From positions 3,534,001-3,598,000 of the forward strand of contig NZ_CP083740.1 of NCBI RefSeq assembly GCF_020150455.1: a DNA stretch of 64,000 bases, read 5' to 3'. Numbering within the stretch: the stretch's first letter is position 1; every line of letters starts with the position of its first letter. Of the stretch, positions 42,677-53,417 are shown piece by piece. The translations under genes were made by a program, and so were the position numbers. This DNA is from Bremerella sp. TYQ1 (GTDB lineage: Bacteria > Planctomycetota > Planctomycetia > Pirellulales > Pirellulaceae). The notes below the pieces were generated by a model, which did not search any database, was not told the DNA's origin, and was given only the letters and a program-made list of their open reading frames with translations.

Positions 42677-43954
42677 TTATTCGACTACATCACCGAGCAC
42701 CAAGATCTGGCTCGCGCGAACGTTGGTTCCTTGGTACTTCTCCCCCTTCAGTTCCTCTTCGGGATTCTTCAGGCGAAACGCAACCGGTTGACGATCAGGC
42801 TGCTCAGGGTGAATCTCGACGATTACCGTGTGAACTTCGTTCGGATCTAAGTTGCTTGCAAGCGTTAACGTGGCGATGCGGTGATAAGTGCAGTAGCTAT
42901 CGAACCGCGGCGTTGGCTTATCACGCTTTTTACCGTCGACGGTGACGATGACCTGACCGCCGTCAGGACCGAGCAAATCGTACAGCTTCGCCGTCGAGCC
43001 CTTGAACTTGAACGTCAGCTTGCTGCCTGGCTCGGTCGCTTCAAAGATCTGCCCCATCCGTTTGCCGAACGATCGTTGCAATCGGGCATCTTCCGGCAGC
43101 GGCTTCCAGTCACCACTAAGCATGCTCGGCGAGAGCGAAACCATCTTGGCCGCTTGCCAATGATCTTCGACAAATGGCTCGGTCAGTTTCTTGCTGTGAT
43201 CGACAGGCTTGCTGTCGGCCATCTGCTGGATCGCCGCGGCCAACACGTCGCGATAAATTTCGTGCCCAGCGTCGAGCGGGTGAACGCCATCTTTCGAGAA
43301 ATGAATCTTTCCTTCGACAGGCTCGTCCGCTTTGAAAATCAGCTTGTCGTCCGCTTCCAGCTCGACCACCTTCTTGGCGAAGTTCACCGAAGGAATGCCA
43401 TAGTGATCGGCCAGCATTTCCATGGCCGAAGCGGCTTGGGGGCATTCGCCGTTACGAAGCGGGTCTTCGTAGTTCACACGAAAAGTGTACACGAAGCAAA
43501 TGTCGGTCTTGGGATTGGCGGCCCAAGTTTGCCGTACGATACCTTCCATCGCCTTCCAAATCCGATCGGGCGAAGCTCCGCCGTCGTTCACGGCAAATTC
43601 AACAAACAACAAATCCGGCTTGTGACGAAGTGCGTCTCGTTCCAAACGAAAGACGCCCAAGTCGCTGCCGGTGCCGCCGATTGCCGCGTGGATTTCTTCG
43701 ATGGTCGCATCGGGGTATTGGTCCTTGAGCCACTGCGTCGTCTTCACACGCCAACCGTTGGCGGCCGTGATCGAACCGCCCAAGTAAGCGACGCGAACCG
43801 TCTCGCCATTTTCCAGCTTCGCCAACACGTTACCCAGACCTTCACGCGGACGAACCAATTCGGCGGAGACTGGCTCGTAAGTCGGCTCGGCGAGAAGTGA
43901 CGCCGCGGCGATCATTACCAAGCCGCAAGAGATCAAAGAAGAAAACAGCTTCAT
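42677..43954 (-). CDS. exported SGNH/GDSL hydrolase
   Basis: Secreted esterase-fold protein. Signal peptide ([16 protein letters not shown]), block [12 protein letters not shown] with candidate nucleophile Ser61, Asn block FAVNDGG and C-terminal [10 protein letters not shown] with Asp/His of the triad. About 200 residues of beta-rich C-terminal domain ([19 protein letters not shown]) follow, possibly a carbohydrate-binding module. A longer frame from a TTG at 44059 has no support. It follows the sigma/DUF1559/cytochrome/DUF1501 genes on the same strand, separated from them by a strong hairpin. Substrate likely an acetylated polysaccharide (inference). Confidence 0.8.
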   Translation of the reverse strand: MKLFSSLISCGLVMIAAASLLAEPTYEPVSAELVRPREGLGNVLAKLENGETVRVAYLGGSITAANGWRVKTTQWLKDQYPDATIEEIHAAIGGTGSDLGVFRLERDALRHKPDLLFVEFAVNDGGASPDRIWKAMEGIVRQTWAANPKTDICFVYTFRVNYEDPLRNGECPQAASAMEMLADHYGIPSVNFAKKVVELEADDKLIFKADEPVEGKIHFSKDGVHPLDAGHEIYRDVLAAAIQQMADSKPVDHSKKLTEPFVEDHWQAAKMVSLSPSMLSGDWKPLPEDARLQRSFGKRMGQIFEATEPGSKLTFKFKGSTAKLYDLLGPDGGQVIVTVDGKKRDKPTPRFDSYCTYHRIATLTLASNLDPNEVHTVIVEIHPEQPDRQPVAFRLKNPEEELKGEKYQGTNVRASQILVLGDVVE

Positions 43955-44175
43955 CGGTGGGACTCCAGGGAGGGTGTTTTGGGGAAGGAAAATTAGGATT
44001 GGAATCGAAAACCAATTCCAAGGGCGGCCGGGGCATTTCGCGCGGCGTGAGTCACCCAAAGCTTGGGGCCAGCGTTGGTTTCCGGAAAGAGCTTAGTCTA
44101 GTTGCTTGCCGCGGCGAATTCGAGAGAGGAACGTTTGCCTTGCCGGGAAGAAACAGAGTTTGTGCCGACAACTTG

Positions 44176-44209
44176 GGTTAGCCCAGGTTACTTGCAACCT
44201 GGGCTAACC
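44176..44209. terminator. 14-bp perfect hairpin between DUF1501 and SGNH genes
   Basis: GGTTAGCCCAGGTT (44176-44189) and AACCTGGGCTAACC (44196-44209) pair perfectly with a 6-base loop. On the minus strand it follows the DUF1501 stop by 51 bases. No T-run on either side, so it could be a terminator, an RNA-stability element or a dispersed genomic repeat. Confidence 0.55.
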
Positions 44210-44260
44210 GATGCTCGTTGTTGGGAATGCGAAGTTCGAGTTGCGATTGTGAAATACGCT

Positions 44261-45547
44261 TTAGCCGAACAGCTTGGCGATGGGGTTTCCGCCGTCGGTG
44301 ATGGGTACCGGACGGTCGCCATCGTACAGCGACTTGGCGTAGTCGATTCCCATCGCGGCATGGATCGTCGCAAAGAAGTCTGGCACCGAAACCGGATCGG
44401 AGACAATCTTCCGCGACAGCTCGTCGGTCTCGCCATACGCGCCGCAATGCTTCAAGCCGCCACCGGCCAAGACACAGGAGAACGTCGAGCCTTGATGGCC
44501 ACGACCACCTCCACCGTCGAATTGAGGCGGACGCCCGAATTCAGTGGTGATGACGACCAACGTTTTGTCGAGCAGCTTCTTCTCTTCCAAGTCGAGCAGC
44601 AGCGTCGATACGGCAGCGTCCATTTCCTGAATCAACTTATGCTGATCGAGAATGCCCCGATTGTGGACGTCCCAGCCGGCACCGTTGAGGAAGTTCAAAT
44701 TGTGAGAAACTTCGATGAATCGAACACCACGTTCGACCAGTCGCCGCGAGAGCAAGCAGCGCTGCCCAAACTCGCCGCCATAGCTTTCACGAAGATCGGC
44801 CGGTTCGCTATCGAGAGCGAAGCTTTTCATGAATTCCGGACCGCTCAGCTTCAAGCTGAGCTTGGCCGCCGCATCGTAATCTTTCAGTCGCGTATCGTCG
44901 GTCGATGGCTGTACGCCGCGAAGGCTGGTCAGGTACTTCTCGCGACGCGACTGACGTTCCGGCGAAATGGCGTCGGGACGCGAAAGACCGGCCGGACCGC
45001 GACCTGTTTCGGTGAGGTAAAGATAGCTGTGCTGGGCGCCCAAAAAGCCAGGGCCGCGCGAACTGTTGGGGTAACCGATCAGCACGTACGGTGGAGCCGC
45101 ATCGCTGACGGCGCCACGCTCGTGAGCGATGATCGATCCGAGCGACGGATAGACGACCGTCCCACTCACCGGGCGACCGACATGCATCCAGTTGGTTGCC
45201 GCGGCATGCTCGTCGATCACCGAATGGTGGACCGTTCGGACCGCGGTCACACGATCCATGACGCCAGCCATTCGCGAGAGATGCTCGCATACTTCGACAC
45301 CTTCGACGGCGGTCGGAATGGAATCGTAGTAGGAGCCCGCTTGCTTTTTGGCAGGGTCACCTTTGCGTTTCGGATCGAACGTATCGATCTGCCCCATGCC
45401 ACCACCAAGCCAAATGGAGATGACATGTTCCGCTTGCCCTTGCAAACGAGGAGCATCGCTGGAAGCCAACGCCGGGGTGGCAGCCATGCCGGCTGCGGCA
45501 GCACTTGCGGCCAGGAAACCGCGACGATTGAGGGAAGGAGTATGCAT
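44261..45547 (-). CDS. DUF1501 family Tat-exported protein
   Basis: Alkaline-phosphatase-superfamily-like DUF1501 protein. Tat signal [14 protein letters not shown]. Family landmarks: [56 protein letters not shown] and [15 protein letters not shown]. Downstream partner of the LamG-DUF1549-DUF1553 cytochrome protein, the standard planctomycete pairing. The frame is longer upstream, but the ATG chosen begins at the Tat signal. Biochemical activity unknown; sulfatase or phosphatase-like chemistry has been suggested for the fold. Confidence 0.85.
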   Translation of the reverse strand: MHTPSLNRRGFLAASAAAAGMAATPALASSDAPRLQGQAEHVISIWLGGGMGQIDTFDPKRKGDPAKKQAGSYYDSIPTAVEGVEVCEHLSRMAGVMDRVTAVRTVHHSVIDEHAAATNWMHVGRPVSGTVVYPSLGSIIAHERGAVSDAAPPYVLIGYPNSSRGPGFLGAQHSYLYLTETGRGPAGLSRPDAISPERQSRREKYLTSLRGVQPSTDDTRLKDYDAAAKLSLKLSGPEFMKSFALDSEPADLRESYGGEFGQRCLLSRRLVERGVRFIEVSHNLNFLNGAGWDVHNRGILDQHKLIQEMDAAVSTLLLDLEEKKLLDKTLVVITTEFGRPPQFDGGGGRGHQGSTFSCVLAGGGLKHCGAYGETDELSRKIVSDPVSVPDFFATIHAAMGIDYAKSLYDGDRPVPITDGGNPIAKLFG

Positions 45548-45603
45548 GGGACTGTCCTGAAATAGGGTCCGTTGTGGGTAGGTTTGGGGGCTGCTTGTTG
45601 GGC

Positions 45604-48600
45604 CTAGGGCATCCAGACAAACTCGCGCAGGTTGACCACGCTCCAGACGAAGTCTTCGTAGCGTGTACGCCACTCGGGCTGCAGTCGTCCGTCGGCCGCT
45701 GGGCCTTGGCGAACGCGTTGGGCATGTTGCTTTTGAATGGTGTTCGCTTCCGAGCGAAGGTGATTCGACCAGGTCACTTGGGGCAATCGCTCCAGTGGTG
45801 CCGGACGTTTCACTTGATCGGCTGGAACTAAGCGGCTGTCGAAACCTTCGACCAGACGCGGTGCGAACAGCGTTCGTTCTTCCTCGGTTGGGTAGCGGCT
45901 CAGGAACCGCAGGAAGACCGAATCGATCAACGCGTCGACCGACTTCGCTTCGACCGCGAGATCGGCAAGCGGGCTATCGTGGGCCGCTTTGGTCAGATTG
46001 ATCGTCAAGCTGCTATTGGCCATCACGGCAGGTTGGCGAACGTTCGGATCGGTTTCGCGATCGGTCTTGGGCGCTTGTCGTTCGGCCGACCAACCGAAGG
46101 CGGAAAGGACTTCGATCACCATTTCGGCCCTTGGCAGCGTCAAGCTCGGTCGATCGCGTTCGTTCGAGAGACTGACGAACATCCAACTGCGATGTGGCGT
46201 GCCGAACGTGTTACGGCTGCGTGCCGGGCGACGACCGTCGGGGTCGAGCGTCATCTCTTCGACGTCCATCTTTTGCCCAGTGGCGGTGAAGAATGAATCG
46301 ACGATTTGTTCGGCCGTCATGCGGCGACGTTCCGGCGCGTTGAACAATCGCTGAGCCGGTTCGGCATGCAGGTTTTCGCCGATCGCTTCCTGCTGATAAA
46401 GCTCGGAAGTCATGATCACTTTGGCAAGATGCTTCACGTCGTAGTTATGCGCGACAAGCTCTTTGCCGAGCCACTCGAGCAATTCTGGGTGGCTGGGCGG
46501 ATTGCCTTCCCAGTCGTGCGGCAGTTCGACAATACCAGCCCCGATCAGTCGACGCCAAACGCGATTGGCAATCACCTGGGCGAAGCGCGTGTTCTGCGGC
46601 GCGGTAATCAACGTGGCCAACTTCTCACGCGTGTCGGACTTGTTCTGCATCAGCGCGGCGAGGGCTTCGTTGTCTTCGGCACCAGTCAATTCGGCGAACG
46701 GCCAGACCGGTTGAACCGGCTGACCAGGCTTCAACGTGACTTCGATCAGCGACTCGCGTTCTTTGCTTTCAAAGAAGCCCGCTGGTACGGTGCTCGACTT
46801 CGGCACGGTGACCGATTTCCGCGCGAACATCGCCGCGAGCGAGTAGAGGTTCTCTTGCGTCGTCGAGTGATACGGCGAGTCGTGGCAGCGAGCACACTGC
46901 ATCTCGACACCTAGAAAAGCACTCGCGACGACATGCCCCTTGGCGGCAAACGGCGAATCGTTTTGAGCCGCTTGGGCGAACCCGGCACTGCCACCTTCCG
47001 GAGCACTGCCCTTCATCAACATCAGTTCGGTGACCATGCGATCGAGCGGCTTGTCATCTTTCAACGAGTCGTACAGGAACCAGCGAAATGGCCCTGTCGC
47101 GTTGAGCGTGGCGTTGATCATCGTTGGGTTTTCCGCCAGCAGATCTTGCCAATAGCTGACCCAGTGATCGGCCCAGCGAGGATCTTTCAGCAGGCGATCG
47201 ATCAGCTTTTCACGCTTGTTGGCGGACTCGTCCGCGAGGAACGCTTTGACTTCCGTTTCGGTGGGGACGACGCCGACGGTATCGAGGTAGACGCGGCGGA
47301 TGAATGTGGCGTCGTCAACGATCGAAGCCCGTTTGGTTCGATCGGCCGAGACGGTCTTCTTGGGCCACTTCGCCCCTGCGGTGATCCACTTTTCGAGGAT
47401 CTCGATCTGCTCAGGAGAAAGAGGATCGCCGGTCGGCGGCATGCGGGTTTCGGCATCTTGGCTGCGAATGCGTGTCATCATCGCGCTGGCATGCGGATCG
47501 CCAGGCTCGATGGCAGGTTCGCCGGAGAAGCCGCCACCGATGGCAAGTTCCCGCGTGCTCAGGGAGAGGCCCCCTTTGTCTTTTTCGTCGTGACAACGGA
47601 AGCATTCGCTCCGCAGGATTGGCAAGACTTTGTCGTGGAAATAGCTTTCCTGCGGCGCCGAGCTGCCCGCTTCGGACGACTTGACTTCTTCGATCCGTGC
47701 GACGATGAACGCATCGACTGGGTGCCGGGCCGAATCGCCAGATTGCGGCGGCTGCGGGGCGGGATGCTTCGCGACATACTCCTTGGCCGCTTGATGCCGT
47801 TTGGCCCAGAAGGCGTTTTGGCTTTCCGCGGCGGCGCGGCGTTGATGATCGTTCAATGCTTCCATGGAAGCGGCAATGCGGTCGAGTTCCGCTTCGACGG
47901 CGGCATCGGTCAGGGGAAGCGGATCGGCGGACAGTCCGACCGGTCGCAGCACCGAAAAGGTCTCTTCGCCATCGGTACTGATGGCCACGGTCAGTTCGCC
48001 AGGCTCCGGTCGGAAACGCTGGCCGCCGGCGATGGCATCCACAACCACACGCACGGGGCCAGACGTTTCTAGGTGGACCAGACCGGTAACTTCTTTGCAG
48101 CGATGCCACTTCGCTCGGTGCCCAGGGGCTGGGGGATCGGCGACAGGGGTGATCGCTTCTTCGCCGTCGGGAGAACCTGAAAGTGGTGCCGTTCGGGCAA
48201 CGATTTGACCGTCGACCCAAACGCGAGCCATCCCGCGAGCACGCAGCAACAGCGTGTGATCTCCCTTGGGTAGCATCACATCGCCGGCCATGCGAACGAC
48301 GACGGGCGCTTTCCACGCGGTACGGATGCCCCAGCTATCGAACCGCGTCGGCAGGCTATCGAGAAGGAACGCTTCGCCAGACCACGCGGCGGCCATTTCA
48401 GGAAATGGCTCGTCGCTCATCCGCCAACGATCATGGGCGGGGAAGTCTTCGTGAAACGTGACTTGCACTTCGCTTGCGGGAATGAGTCCCAGCTTCGGCA
48501 TCGTTTCTGGGGCAGGCCCAATCACGGTCGGCTCGCCGACACGGCGGAAACGTTTCTTGAGGGTTTCATCGGTAAGGATTTCGCGATGGATGGCAATGGA

Positions 48601-49338
48601 ATCGAGCACCCCGCGAAAGCTGGTCGTCGACGCCCCGCCCATCGACGAACCGATCCAGATTTCGTCGTTATCCACCACTGGAGACTTGGTTGTGCTGCCC
48701 CCCATGTCCCAAAAACCAGAGACTTTGCGGCCATCGATCCATGTGCCGATGCTGTTCGGATCGCCGAACCGATAGGTCGCCGCGACATGATGCCAGCCGC
48801 TGCGAGGGACGAACCCTTCGTGGCTGGTGTAACGATGCCAAGGATCTTTGCCGCCAGCTTCGGGAGGCGTGGCGAACAAGAAGCTGACACATGCTTTGCC
48901 GTTCAAGCGGCGGATTCGCAGGGCCCAGTTTTGGTTGTTCGGTGCGAAGCCAGATCGGTTGGTTCGTCCCTTGCCGATGACGTAGGTGTTCTCCCCTTCC
49001 CGCAGTTCCTTCACGTTGACCCAGGCTTCGAGCGTGATCTCGTCGCCGTTGGTGAAGTCGAAGTCACTTTCTACCCCGGGGTCGGAAAAGACGAATCGTG
49101 CACCACTTCCATCGAACGCCACGGCGGTATTGTTCTCAGGAAAGTCGGGGAAGCTGGGAGGTCGCGGGCCAGGCACGTCGCGATGAACGCCCCCGACCGA
49201 TCGGAGCGGCGTTGCCTCTTCGGTGCCGAATTCCCACGCGGCGATAGGCTCTTCCGCCGCGGCAATGCTGGCCGGCGACGCCATGCCGAGCATGAACGCC
49301 GAGAGACTAGCAACAGCTAAGATGCGAGTGAACTTCAT
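45604..49338 (-). CDS. LamG-PSCyt-DUF1549-DUF1553 cytochrome protein
   Basis: Large exported multidomain protein (1244 aa). Order: signal peptide (about 1-27), concanavalin/LamG domain (about 60-260: [34 protein letters not shown]), a beta-rich sugar-binding-like module (about 310-490), planctomycete cytochrome PSCyt1 with haem motif CFRCH, DUF1549 ([18 protein letters not shown]) with a second motif CARCH, and DUF1553 at the end ([22 protein letters not shown]). The LamG domain suggests carbohydrate binding on the cell surface. Next to a DUF1501 gene and downstream of an ECF sigma/FecR pair. The start was chosen 18 bases into the open frame at MKFTRI, which begins the signal peptide. Confidence 0.85.
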   Translation of the reverse strand: MKFTRILAVASLSAFMLGMASPASIAAAEEPIAAWEFGTEEATPLRSVGGVHRDVPGPRPPSFPDFPENNTAVAFDGSGARFVFSDPGVESDFDFTNGDEITLEAWVNVKELREGENTYVIGKGRTNRSGFAPNNQNWALRIRRLNGKACVSFLFATPPEAGGKDPWHRYTSHEGFVPRSGWHHVAATYRFGDPNSIGTWIDGRKVSGFWDMGGSTTKSPVVDNDEIWIGSSMGGASTTSFRGVLDSIAIHREILTDETLKKRFRRVGEPTVIGPAPETMPKLGLIPASEVQVTFHEDFPAHDRWRMSDEPFPEMAAAWSGEAFLLDSLPTRFDSWGIRTAWKAPVVVRMAGDVMLPKGDHTLLLRARGMARVWVDGQIVARTAPLSGSPDGEEAITPVADPPAPGHRAKWHRCKEVTGLVHLETSGPVRVVVDAIAGGQRFRPEPGELTVAISTDGEETFSVLRPVGLSADPLPLTDAAVEAELDRIAASMEALNDHQRRAAAESQNAFWAKRHQAAKEYVAKHPAPQPPQSGDSARHPVDAFIVARIEEVKSSEAGSSAPQESYFHDKVLPILRSECFRCHDEKDKGGLSLSTRELAIGGGFSGEPAIEPGDPHASAMMTRIRSQDAETRMPPTGDPLSPEQIEILEKWITAGAKWPKKTVSADRTKRASIVDDATFIRRVYLDTVGVVPTETEVKAFLADESANKREKLIDRLLKDPRWADHWVSYWQDLLAENPTMINATLNATGPFRWFLYDSLKDDKPLDRMVTELMLMKGSAPEGGSAGFAQAAQNDSPFAAKGHVVASAFLGVEMQCARCHDSPYHSTTQENLYSLAAMFARKSVTVPKSSTVPAGFFESKERESLIEVTLKPGQPVQPVWPFAELTGAEDNEALAALMQNKSDTREKLATLITAPQNTRFAQVIANRVWRRLIGAGIVELPHDWEGNPPSHPELLEWLGKELVAHNYDVKHLAKVIMTSELYQQEAIGENLHAEPAQRLFNAPERRRMTAEQIVDSFFTATGQKMDVEEMTLDPDGRRPARSRNTFGTPHRSWMFVSLSNERDRPSLTLPRAEMVIEVLSAFGWSAERQAPKTDRETDPNVRQPAVMANSSLTINLTKAAHDSPLADLAVEAKSVDALIDSVFLRFLSRYPTEEERTLFAPRLVEGFDSRLVPADQVKRPAPLERLPQVTWSNHLRSEANTIQKQHAQRVRQGPAADGRLQPEWRTRYEDFVWSVVNLREFVWMP

Positions 49339-49416
49339 GGGGTGCTTTCCGATCATCGACTAAAACAAGGCGGGGTGTTGTCAGGCAGGCGGGACTTGCT
49401 GGGTGAAACCGAACGC

Positions 49417-49848
49417 TTAGTCGTTCAGTTCCAAGGTAAACTGGTTCGGTCCGCTCGCGACGACTTCGACGGTCAATTCACTTGTCGAGAAGCTGGAATA
49501 CTTCTTGGGAATGACCGACTTCGAGACCGGCAATTCGGCATTGGGATTGATCTCCCCTTCTAAGCCGGCATCGCGTTCGGTGGCACTGATCGAAACTTGA
49601 TGCGTTCCGACAATCGCACCATCTCCGGTGCCGTAAGTCGACAGTGTGAAAGTACCGTCGTCTTGAATTTCTCCGGTCGCCGGCGAACCCGCTTCCGGGC
49701 GGAAGCTAACGCGGCCGTAAGGAAGTGGCTTGCCGTTGTAGGTCACAACTCCTTCTGCCGGGGCTGTTTCCAGGCCGTTGCCACCGGAGCAGCCGACGGA
49801 GAGCAGCACAACGCCAAGCAAGATCAGGCAATAGTTCGCAATACGCAT
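49417..49848 (-). CDS. transthyretin-like planctomycete lipoprotein
   Basis: Small lipoprotein (143 aa) with lipobox LSVGC (Cys20) and a beta-sandwich of the carboxypeptidase-regulatory type (GVVTYNGKPLPYGRVSFRP, GTHQVSISATE). The C-terminal segment IPKKYSSFSTSELTVEV mirrors LPKKYAQFDKSGLQVEV in the lipoprotein at 15466-15942. Downstream of a DUF1559 gene, again separated by a hairpin. Function unknown. Confidence 0.8.
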   Translation of the reverse strand: MRIANYCLILLGVVLLSVGCSGGNGLETAPAEGVVTYNGKPLPYGRVSFRPEAGSPATGEIQDDGTFTLSTYGTGDGAIVGTHQVSISATERDAGLEGEINPNAELPVSKSVIPKKYSSFSTSELTVEVVASGPNQFTLELND

Positions 49849-49873
49849 ATTGGGATTCTCCAGTCACCTCGCC

Positions 49874-49905
49874 GGGAAAGGACTCGCCTCCATGGCGAGC
49901 TTCCC
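49874..49905 (-). terminator. intercistronic hairpin after second DUF1559 gene
   Basis: CTCGCC (49883-49888) pairs with GGCGAG (49894-49899), and GGGAA (49874-49878) with TTCCC (49901-49905), giving a two-part stem. It lies between the minus-strand DUF1559 and lipoprotein genes, the same position as the hairpin at 15400-15434. Confidence 0.5.
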
Positions 49906-49950
49906 AGCGAATGACGATTGATGGGCAGGATGAATAACGGATCAGCAGGA

Positions 49951-50886
49951 TTAAGGAATCGAGTTCGCTTCGGAACCGTTGATGGTTGCCACGGCGCGGT
50001 AGACGTCGAAGTTGATCGTCTCTGGCAGGAAGTGAACACTTCCGTCGGCTGCGACAAAGTTAGCGCCGCCAGGGTGCTGACTTGAAAATGGCAAGTGATT
50101 GAACGCGATGCCATCGTTACGATCACGACGCGAGTTGATCGTGTCTTCGTAAATGATTTTCACGTTGTACAACGCTCCCTTGGCGACGTCGGTGGTTCCC
50201 ATGATCCAGCAGCGAACGTTGCCAGGCTTGCCGCTGTTGGCTCCGGTACGGTCGGCGTGGATGTAGTCACCGATCATGATGGTATTGCTCAAGCCGTCCA
50301 CAATTTCGGCCGCACGACGCTCGCCATTGATTCGGAACGCACCGTTGGAAGTGATCATCCCGTTACCGGCGTTGCCTGGCAGGTTTTGATCGAGGGTGGA
50401 GTCGTTGTAGTAAACACCCGCGACCCCTTGATAAGTCAGCAAAGCTCCATCCTTAAATAGCGAACTCGATTCGCTTGTGGACGGCCCGTTGTAGCTGGGG
50501 CAGATGTAGCCATCGATCACCGTACGACGGATGTCTTCATGGAACGCGGCCAGCGGAGCGACCGAGAAGTCGTAGGCGTCGTACAACGCGTTTTGCTCAA
50601 TGAACGGCAAAATGGCGACGGCCCAGCCATGCTTGTCCCATTGGCCAGACTGCAGCTTGTAATACGAACCCGGCGGAAAGGCGCCTTGGCTGGTGTCCAT
50701 ATAGTTATGGCACGCGAGCCCCATTTGCTTGAGATTGTTCGAGCACTGCATCCGGCGAGCCGCTTCACGCGCTTGCTGGACCGCTGGCAACAACAGCGCG
50801 ATCAAAATACCAATGATCGCGATCACGACGAGCAACTCCACGAGCGTGAAACCACGACGCGGGGAATTCATGGAAACATGATTCAT
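49951..50886 (-). CDS. DUF1559 pseudopilin-like protein
   Basis: Prepilin-type N-terminus (RRGFTLVELLVVIAIIG), LPAVQQAREAARRMQCSNNL and C-terminal QHPGGANFVAADGSVHF (H-x9-DG). An internal ATG five codons further (MNSPRRGF) is an alternative start; the longer frame upstream lacks coding character. Third gene in a series led by an ECF sigma factor and a FecR-like protein, so its expression may be under that sigma factor. Confidence 0.9.
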   Translation of the reverse strand: MNHVSMNSPRRGFTLVELLVVIAIIGILIALLLPAVQQAREAARRMQCSNNLKQMGLACHNYMDTSQGAFPPGSYYKLQSGQWDKHGWAVAILPFIEQNALYDAYDFSVAPLAAFHEDIRRTVIDGYICPSYNGPSTSESSSLFKDGALLTYQGVAGVYYNDSTLDQNLPGNAGNGMITSNGAFRINGERRAAEIVDGLSNTIMIGDYIHADRTGANSGKPGNVRCWIMGTTDVAKGALYNVKIIYEDTINSRRDRNDGIAFNHLPFSSQHPGGANFVAADGSVHFLPETINFDVYRAVATINGSEANSIP

Positions 50887-51022
50887 GAGAAGAAACCTTC
50901 GAAGCACGAGGAATGAAAAATAAGGAATTAGGCGAGGTAATCGGTCGAACGAAGCGTTCGATGTCGTCCAAATAGGATTTTGGGATAAGGGGAAAAGCTG
51001 GCTTAAATGTTGGGTAAATCGA

Positions 51023-52657
51023 TCATGGCAACTCGGCTGGCAGCCCGGCGATAAACGTCGGGTCGACGACATCTTCGTCGTTCATGGCATCTTGGAAGAA
51101 GAGCCCATCAACGGTCGCTCCTTCGGCGTAGCCGAGGTCGGAAAGATCGATGCCGACGGCAATGGCTCGGAACTTGACGGCCTGTACGACCGGCGTGCAG
51201 GCAAACGTTTGAAGCTCGTCGAGCGAGCGCGGCAACTGTTCAAACTTTTGTAGATGCAGTGTCTGCAGCGGGAACGCCTCGGGGGATTCCAACGTCAAGT
51301 CAAATCGCGTTACGGTGTGCGACTTCAGGCCGGAAGCAAACTTGAGTGGGCTGACATGAAAGGCGTCGCCTGACAACGGATTGGAAAACATCTGAATCTC
51401 GAAGAGCACGACGTCGTCGCCGGGGCCATTTTGGACGGGACGATCAAACCGAACGGCAAGCCCAGGCGTACCATACGTGCCGTTGGCTTCGTCGGCGGAA
51501 AGATCAGGATTTTCGGTCAAGGGCTGCCGACTGCCACCGATATTGATGAGTCCTGTTCGTAGACTGCGGTCGGAGGCAAACTGAGTGCGATCGTCCGGCA
51601 GCTTCGCATCACCGATTAGATACCCATGGTTTTCCTGGGCATGAAAGTGGGTGACGCGTGAAGGGATCAACGCTTCCACGGGGTAGTTGTACTGTTTGCC
51701 TCCGCGCTGGACGAGAAGCCGCGTCAGCTGATCGATACGACCATCGTCGGCGGTGGTGGCTTCGTACGAGACGACGCGATCAGGCAGTTGCCGCTGATAT
51801 TGATCAGGCTTGAAAGCCACTGCAATCGGCTGAGAGGGATCGGCATAGGAAAAGCGACGTGCTTCGGCTGGGAGGATGCGGAGCTCGAGGGGAGGATTGA
51901 GCGCCGCTTCTTTCGCGCTGGCCATCTTGCCGTAAACATCGGCGGCCCCTTCCACCACTTGAACTTCGGTTGCGTTATCTTCCGAGACATTCACCGAGAA
52001 ACGTGTTCCACGGTCGACCACTTGTACGTCAGGCGTATCGACTTGAAACCCTTCGGCCCCGTCCGGAGCATGCACGCTGCAGCGTCCCATGTCGAGCGCC
52101 AAACGTTCGTCCGATTCCACACGAAAGACGGCAGGGCCTTCAATAATGGCCGATGCCCCGGCAGGAAAGGAAAGTTCGACCATCCCTTCCATCAAGACAT
52201 AGTCTCGTTGGGCCTGGGGAGATGACTGCATTTTCGGAGGCATCTCGCCAAAGAACTTTGCGTGGGCAAGATTCGCGAACTGAACTCCGGAAACACCATT
52301 ATCGGTATTGAGGGCTACCGGTTGCGTACCGCGGGGAAGCAGCGTGCCGATCAGAAACGCGATGGGCAACATGATGGCAATGGCCAAGCCAGCTTGCCAC
52401 AACGTGAGCCCGGCACTTGGCAGCGGCTCGGCGGATTGCTGCCGAGAAGCGATTTCCACACGGTCGGCAGGGAACGCGACTTCGGGCAGGTCTTCGTGAA
52501 TCTGGAGCTGATCGAGATAAAGCTGGCGCGCGGCCGGATCGTCTCGCAGGCAATCTTCCAACTGTTGAAACTGCGCGTCGTCGATCGAGCCATCGATCAG
52601 CGCGGCGATCAAGTCGCTGAGTTGGCGATCGCGACGTGGATTGGTTTCTTCGCTCAT
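51023..52657 (-). CDS. FecR-domain anti-sigma-type membrane protein
   Basis: Probable regulator of the adjacent ECF sigma factor. Residues 1-75 are a cytoplasmic helical region with the planctomycete anti-sigma phrasing (LIAALIDGSIDDAQFQQLEDCL), a transmembrane helix lies at about 86-107, and a FecR domain follows (about 125-240: VELSFPAGASAIIEGPAVFRV, VDRGTRFSVNVSED). The last 300 residues are beta-rich and unassigned; such proteins often have a C-terminal LamG, which I do not clearly see here. The ATG overlaps the sigma gene stop (ATGA), so they are translationally coupled. Confidence 0.8.
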   Translation of the reverse strand: MSEETNPRRDRQLSDLIAALIDGSIDDAQFQQLEDCLRDDPAARQLYLDQLQIHEDLPEVAFPADRVEIASRQQSAEPLPSAGLTLWQAGLAIAIMLPIAFLIGTLLPRGTQPVALNTDNGVSGVQFANLAHAKFFGEMPPKMQSSPQAQRDYVLMEGMVELSFPAGASAIIEGPAVFRVESDERLALDMGRCSVHAPDGAEGFQVDTPDVQVVDRGTRFSVNVSEDNATEVQVVEGAADVYGKMASAKEAALNPPLELRILPAEARRFSYADPSQPIAVAFKPDQYQRQLPDRVVSYEATTADDGRIDQLTRLLVQRGGKQYNYPVEALIPSRVTHFHAQENHGYLIGDAKLPDDRTQFASDRSLRTGLINIGGSRQPLTENPDLSADEANGTYGTPGLAVRFDRPVQNGPGDDVVLFEIQMFSNPLSGDAFHVSPLKFASGLKSHTVTRFDLTLESPEAFPLQTLHLQKFEQLPRSLDELQTFACTPVVQAVKFRAIAVGIDLSDLGYAEGATVDGLFFQDAMNDEDVVDPTFIAGLPAELP

Positions 52658-53211
52658 GAGCCTCCCTCCGAGGCGACCCTTTGCTGGACACAAGTTGCCA
52701 GTTGGTAACGAATGCGAGCCAGCGAACGATAAAGTCGCGCGACAGGTTCGCCAATTCGTTCGGCCAGGCTATCGACCGTTTCGTCGCTGAAATAACGCAG
52801 TTCGACTAAGCGTCGATCTTGGGCATCAAGTTTCGTCAGGCAGTCGGTCAATGCTTTCTTGCGTTGTTCGGATCGTTGCTGATGCTGCTGGTACTCGGCC
52901 GCAATCGCTTCGACGACTTCTTCCGAGAAATACCGCCGCCGCGTCTTGGTCCGTTTCCGATGTTGCAGCACTTCGTACAACGCAAAACGACATGCCCAGT
53001 TGAAGAATGGCTGAGTGGCGTCGTACTGATCGAACTTTCGCATCAGCGCGATTGCCGCTTCCTGAAGGATGTCGTCGACGTCGGCCGCATCAGGAACAAG
53101 CGCAGCGACATAACGCCGCAAACGACCTTCGTCGCGGGCATACAGCCGAACAAACTCTTCATTCTGTTGCGATATTTCCAACGCTTCTTGCCTTTCTGCA
53201 TGGTGATTCAT
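52654..53211 (-). CDS. ECF-type RNA polymerase sigma factor
   Basis: Sigma-70 family factor of the Rhodopirellula/Verrucomicrobium-type ECF group. Region 2 (VDDILQEAAIALMRKFDQYD, then FFNWACRFALYEVLQHRKR) and region 4 (RRLVELRYFSDETVDSLAERI) are clear. The start is uncertain: the ATG chosen has no good Shine-Dalgarno at normal spacing, and an in-frame TTG lies 15 bases upstream. First gene of a minus-strand series including FecR, DUF1559, lipoprotein and cytochrome genes that it may control. Confidence 0.85.
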   Translation of the reverse strand: MNHHAERQEALEISQQNEEFVRLYARDEGRLRRYVAALVPDAADVDDILQEAAIALMRKFDQYDATQPFFNWACRFALYEVLQHRKRTKTRRRYFSEEVVEAIAAEYQQHQQRSEQRKKALTDCLTKLDAQDRRLVELRYFSDETVDSLAERIGEPVARLYRSLARIRYQLATCVQQRVASEGGS

Positions 53212-53417
53212 CCTGAGAAGGTTCAATTCTCGTCAAGAAACAGAAAAAAGATGACACCCACCCTGCGGCTGGCAGCATGCAGGCGTTCACGCGGGGAATT
53301 CATTTCCCGTTAACGACTTTTGAACGTGGCTTTGCGGGGCAGATCGCAGCAAAGAAGAAACCTCGTCTTTTTTTCGGCCGACGTCGTGCGAGAAGAAACC
53401 GCATGGGGGGCAGGCAA

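Noticed and set aside
44102..45565. Open frame of 487 codons antisense to the DUF1501 gene
   Set aside because: The opposite strand encodes a complete DUF1501 protein with Tat signal; the antisense product has no domain features.
46933..48072. Open frame of 379 codons antisense to the LamG-DUF1553 gene
   Set aside because: Gly/Arg/Phe-rich translation typical of antisense shadow in GC-rich genes, no start signal.
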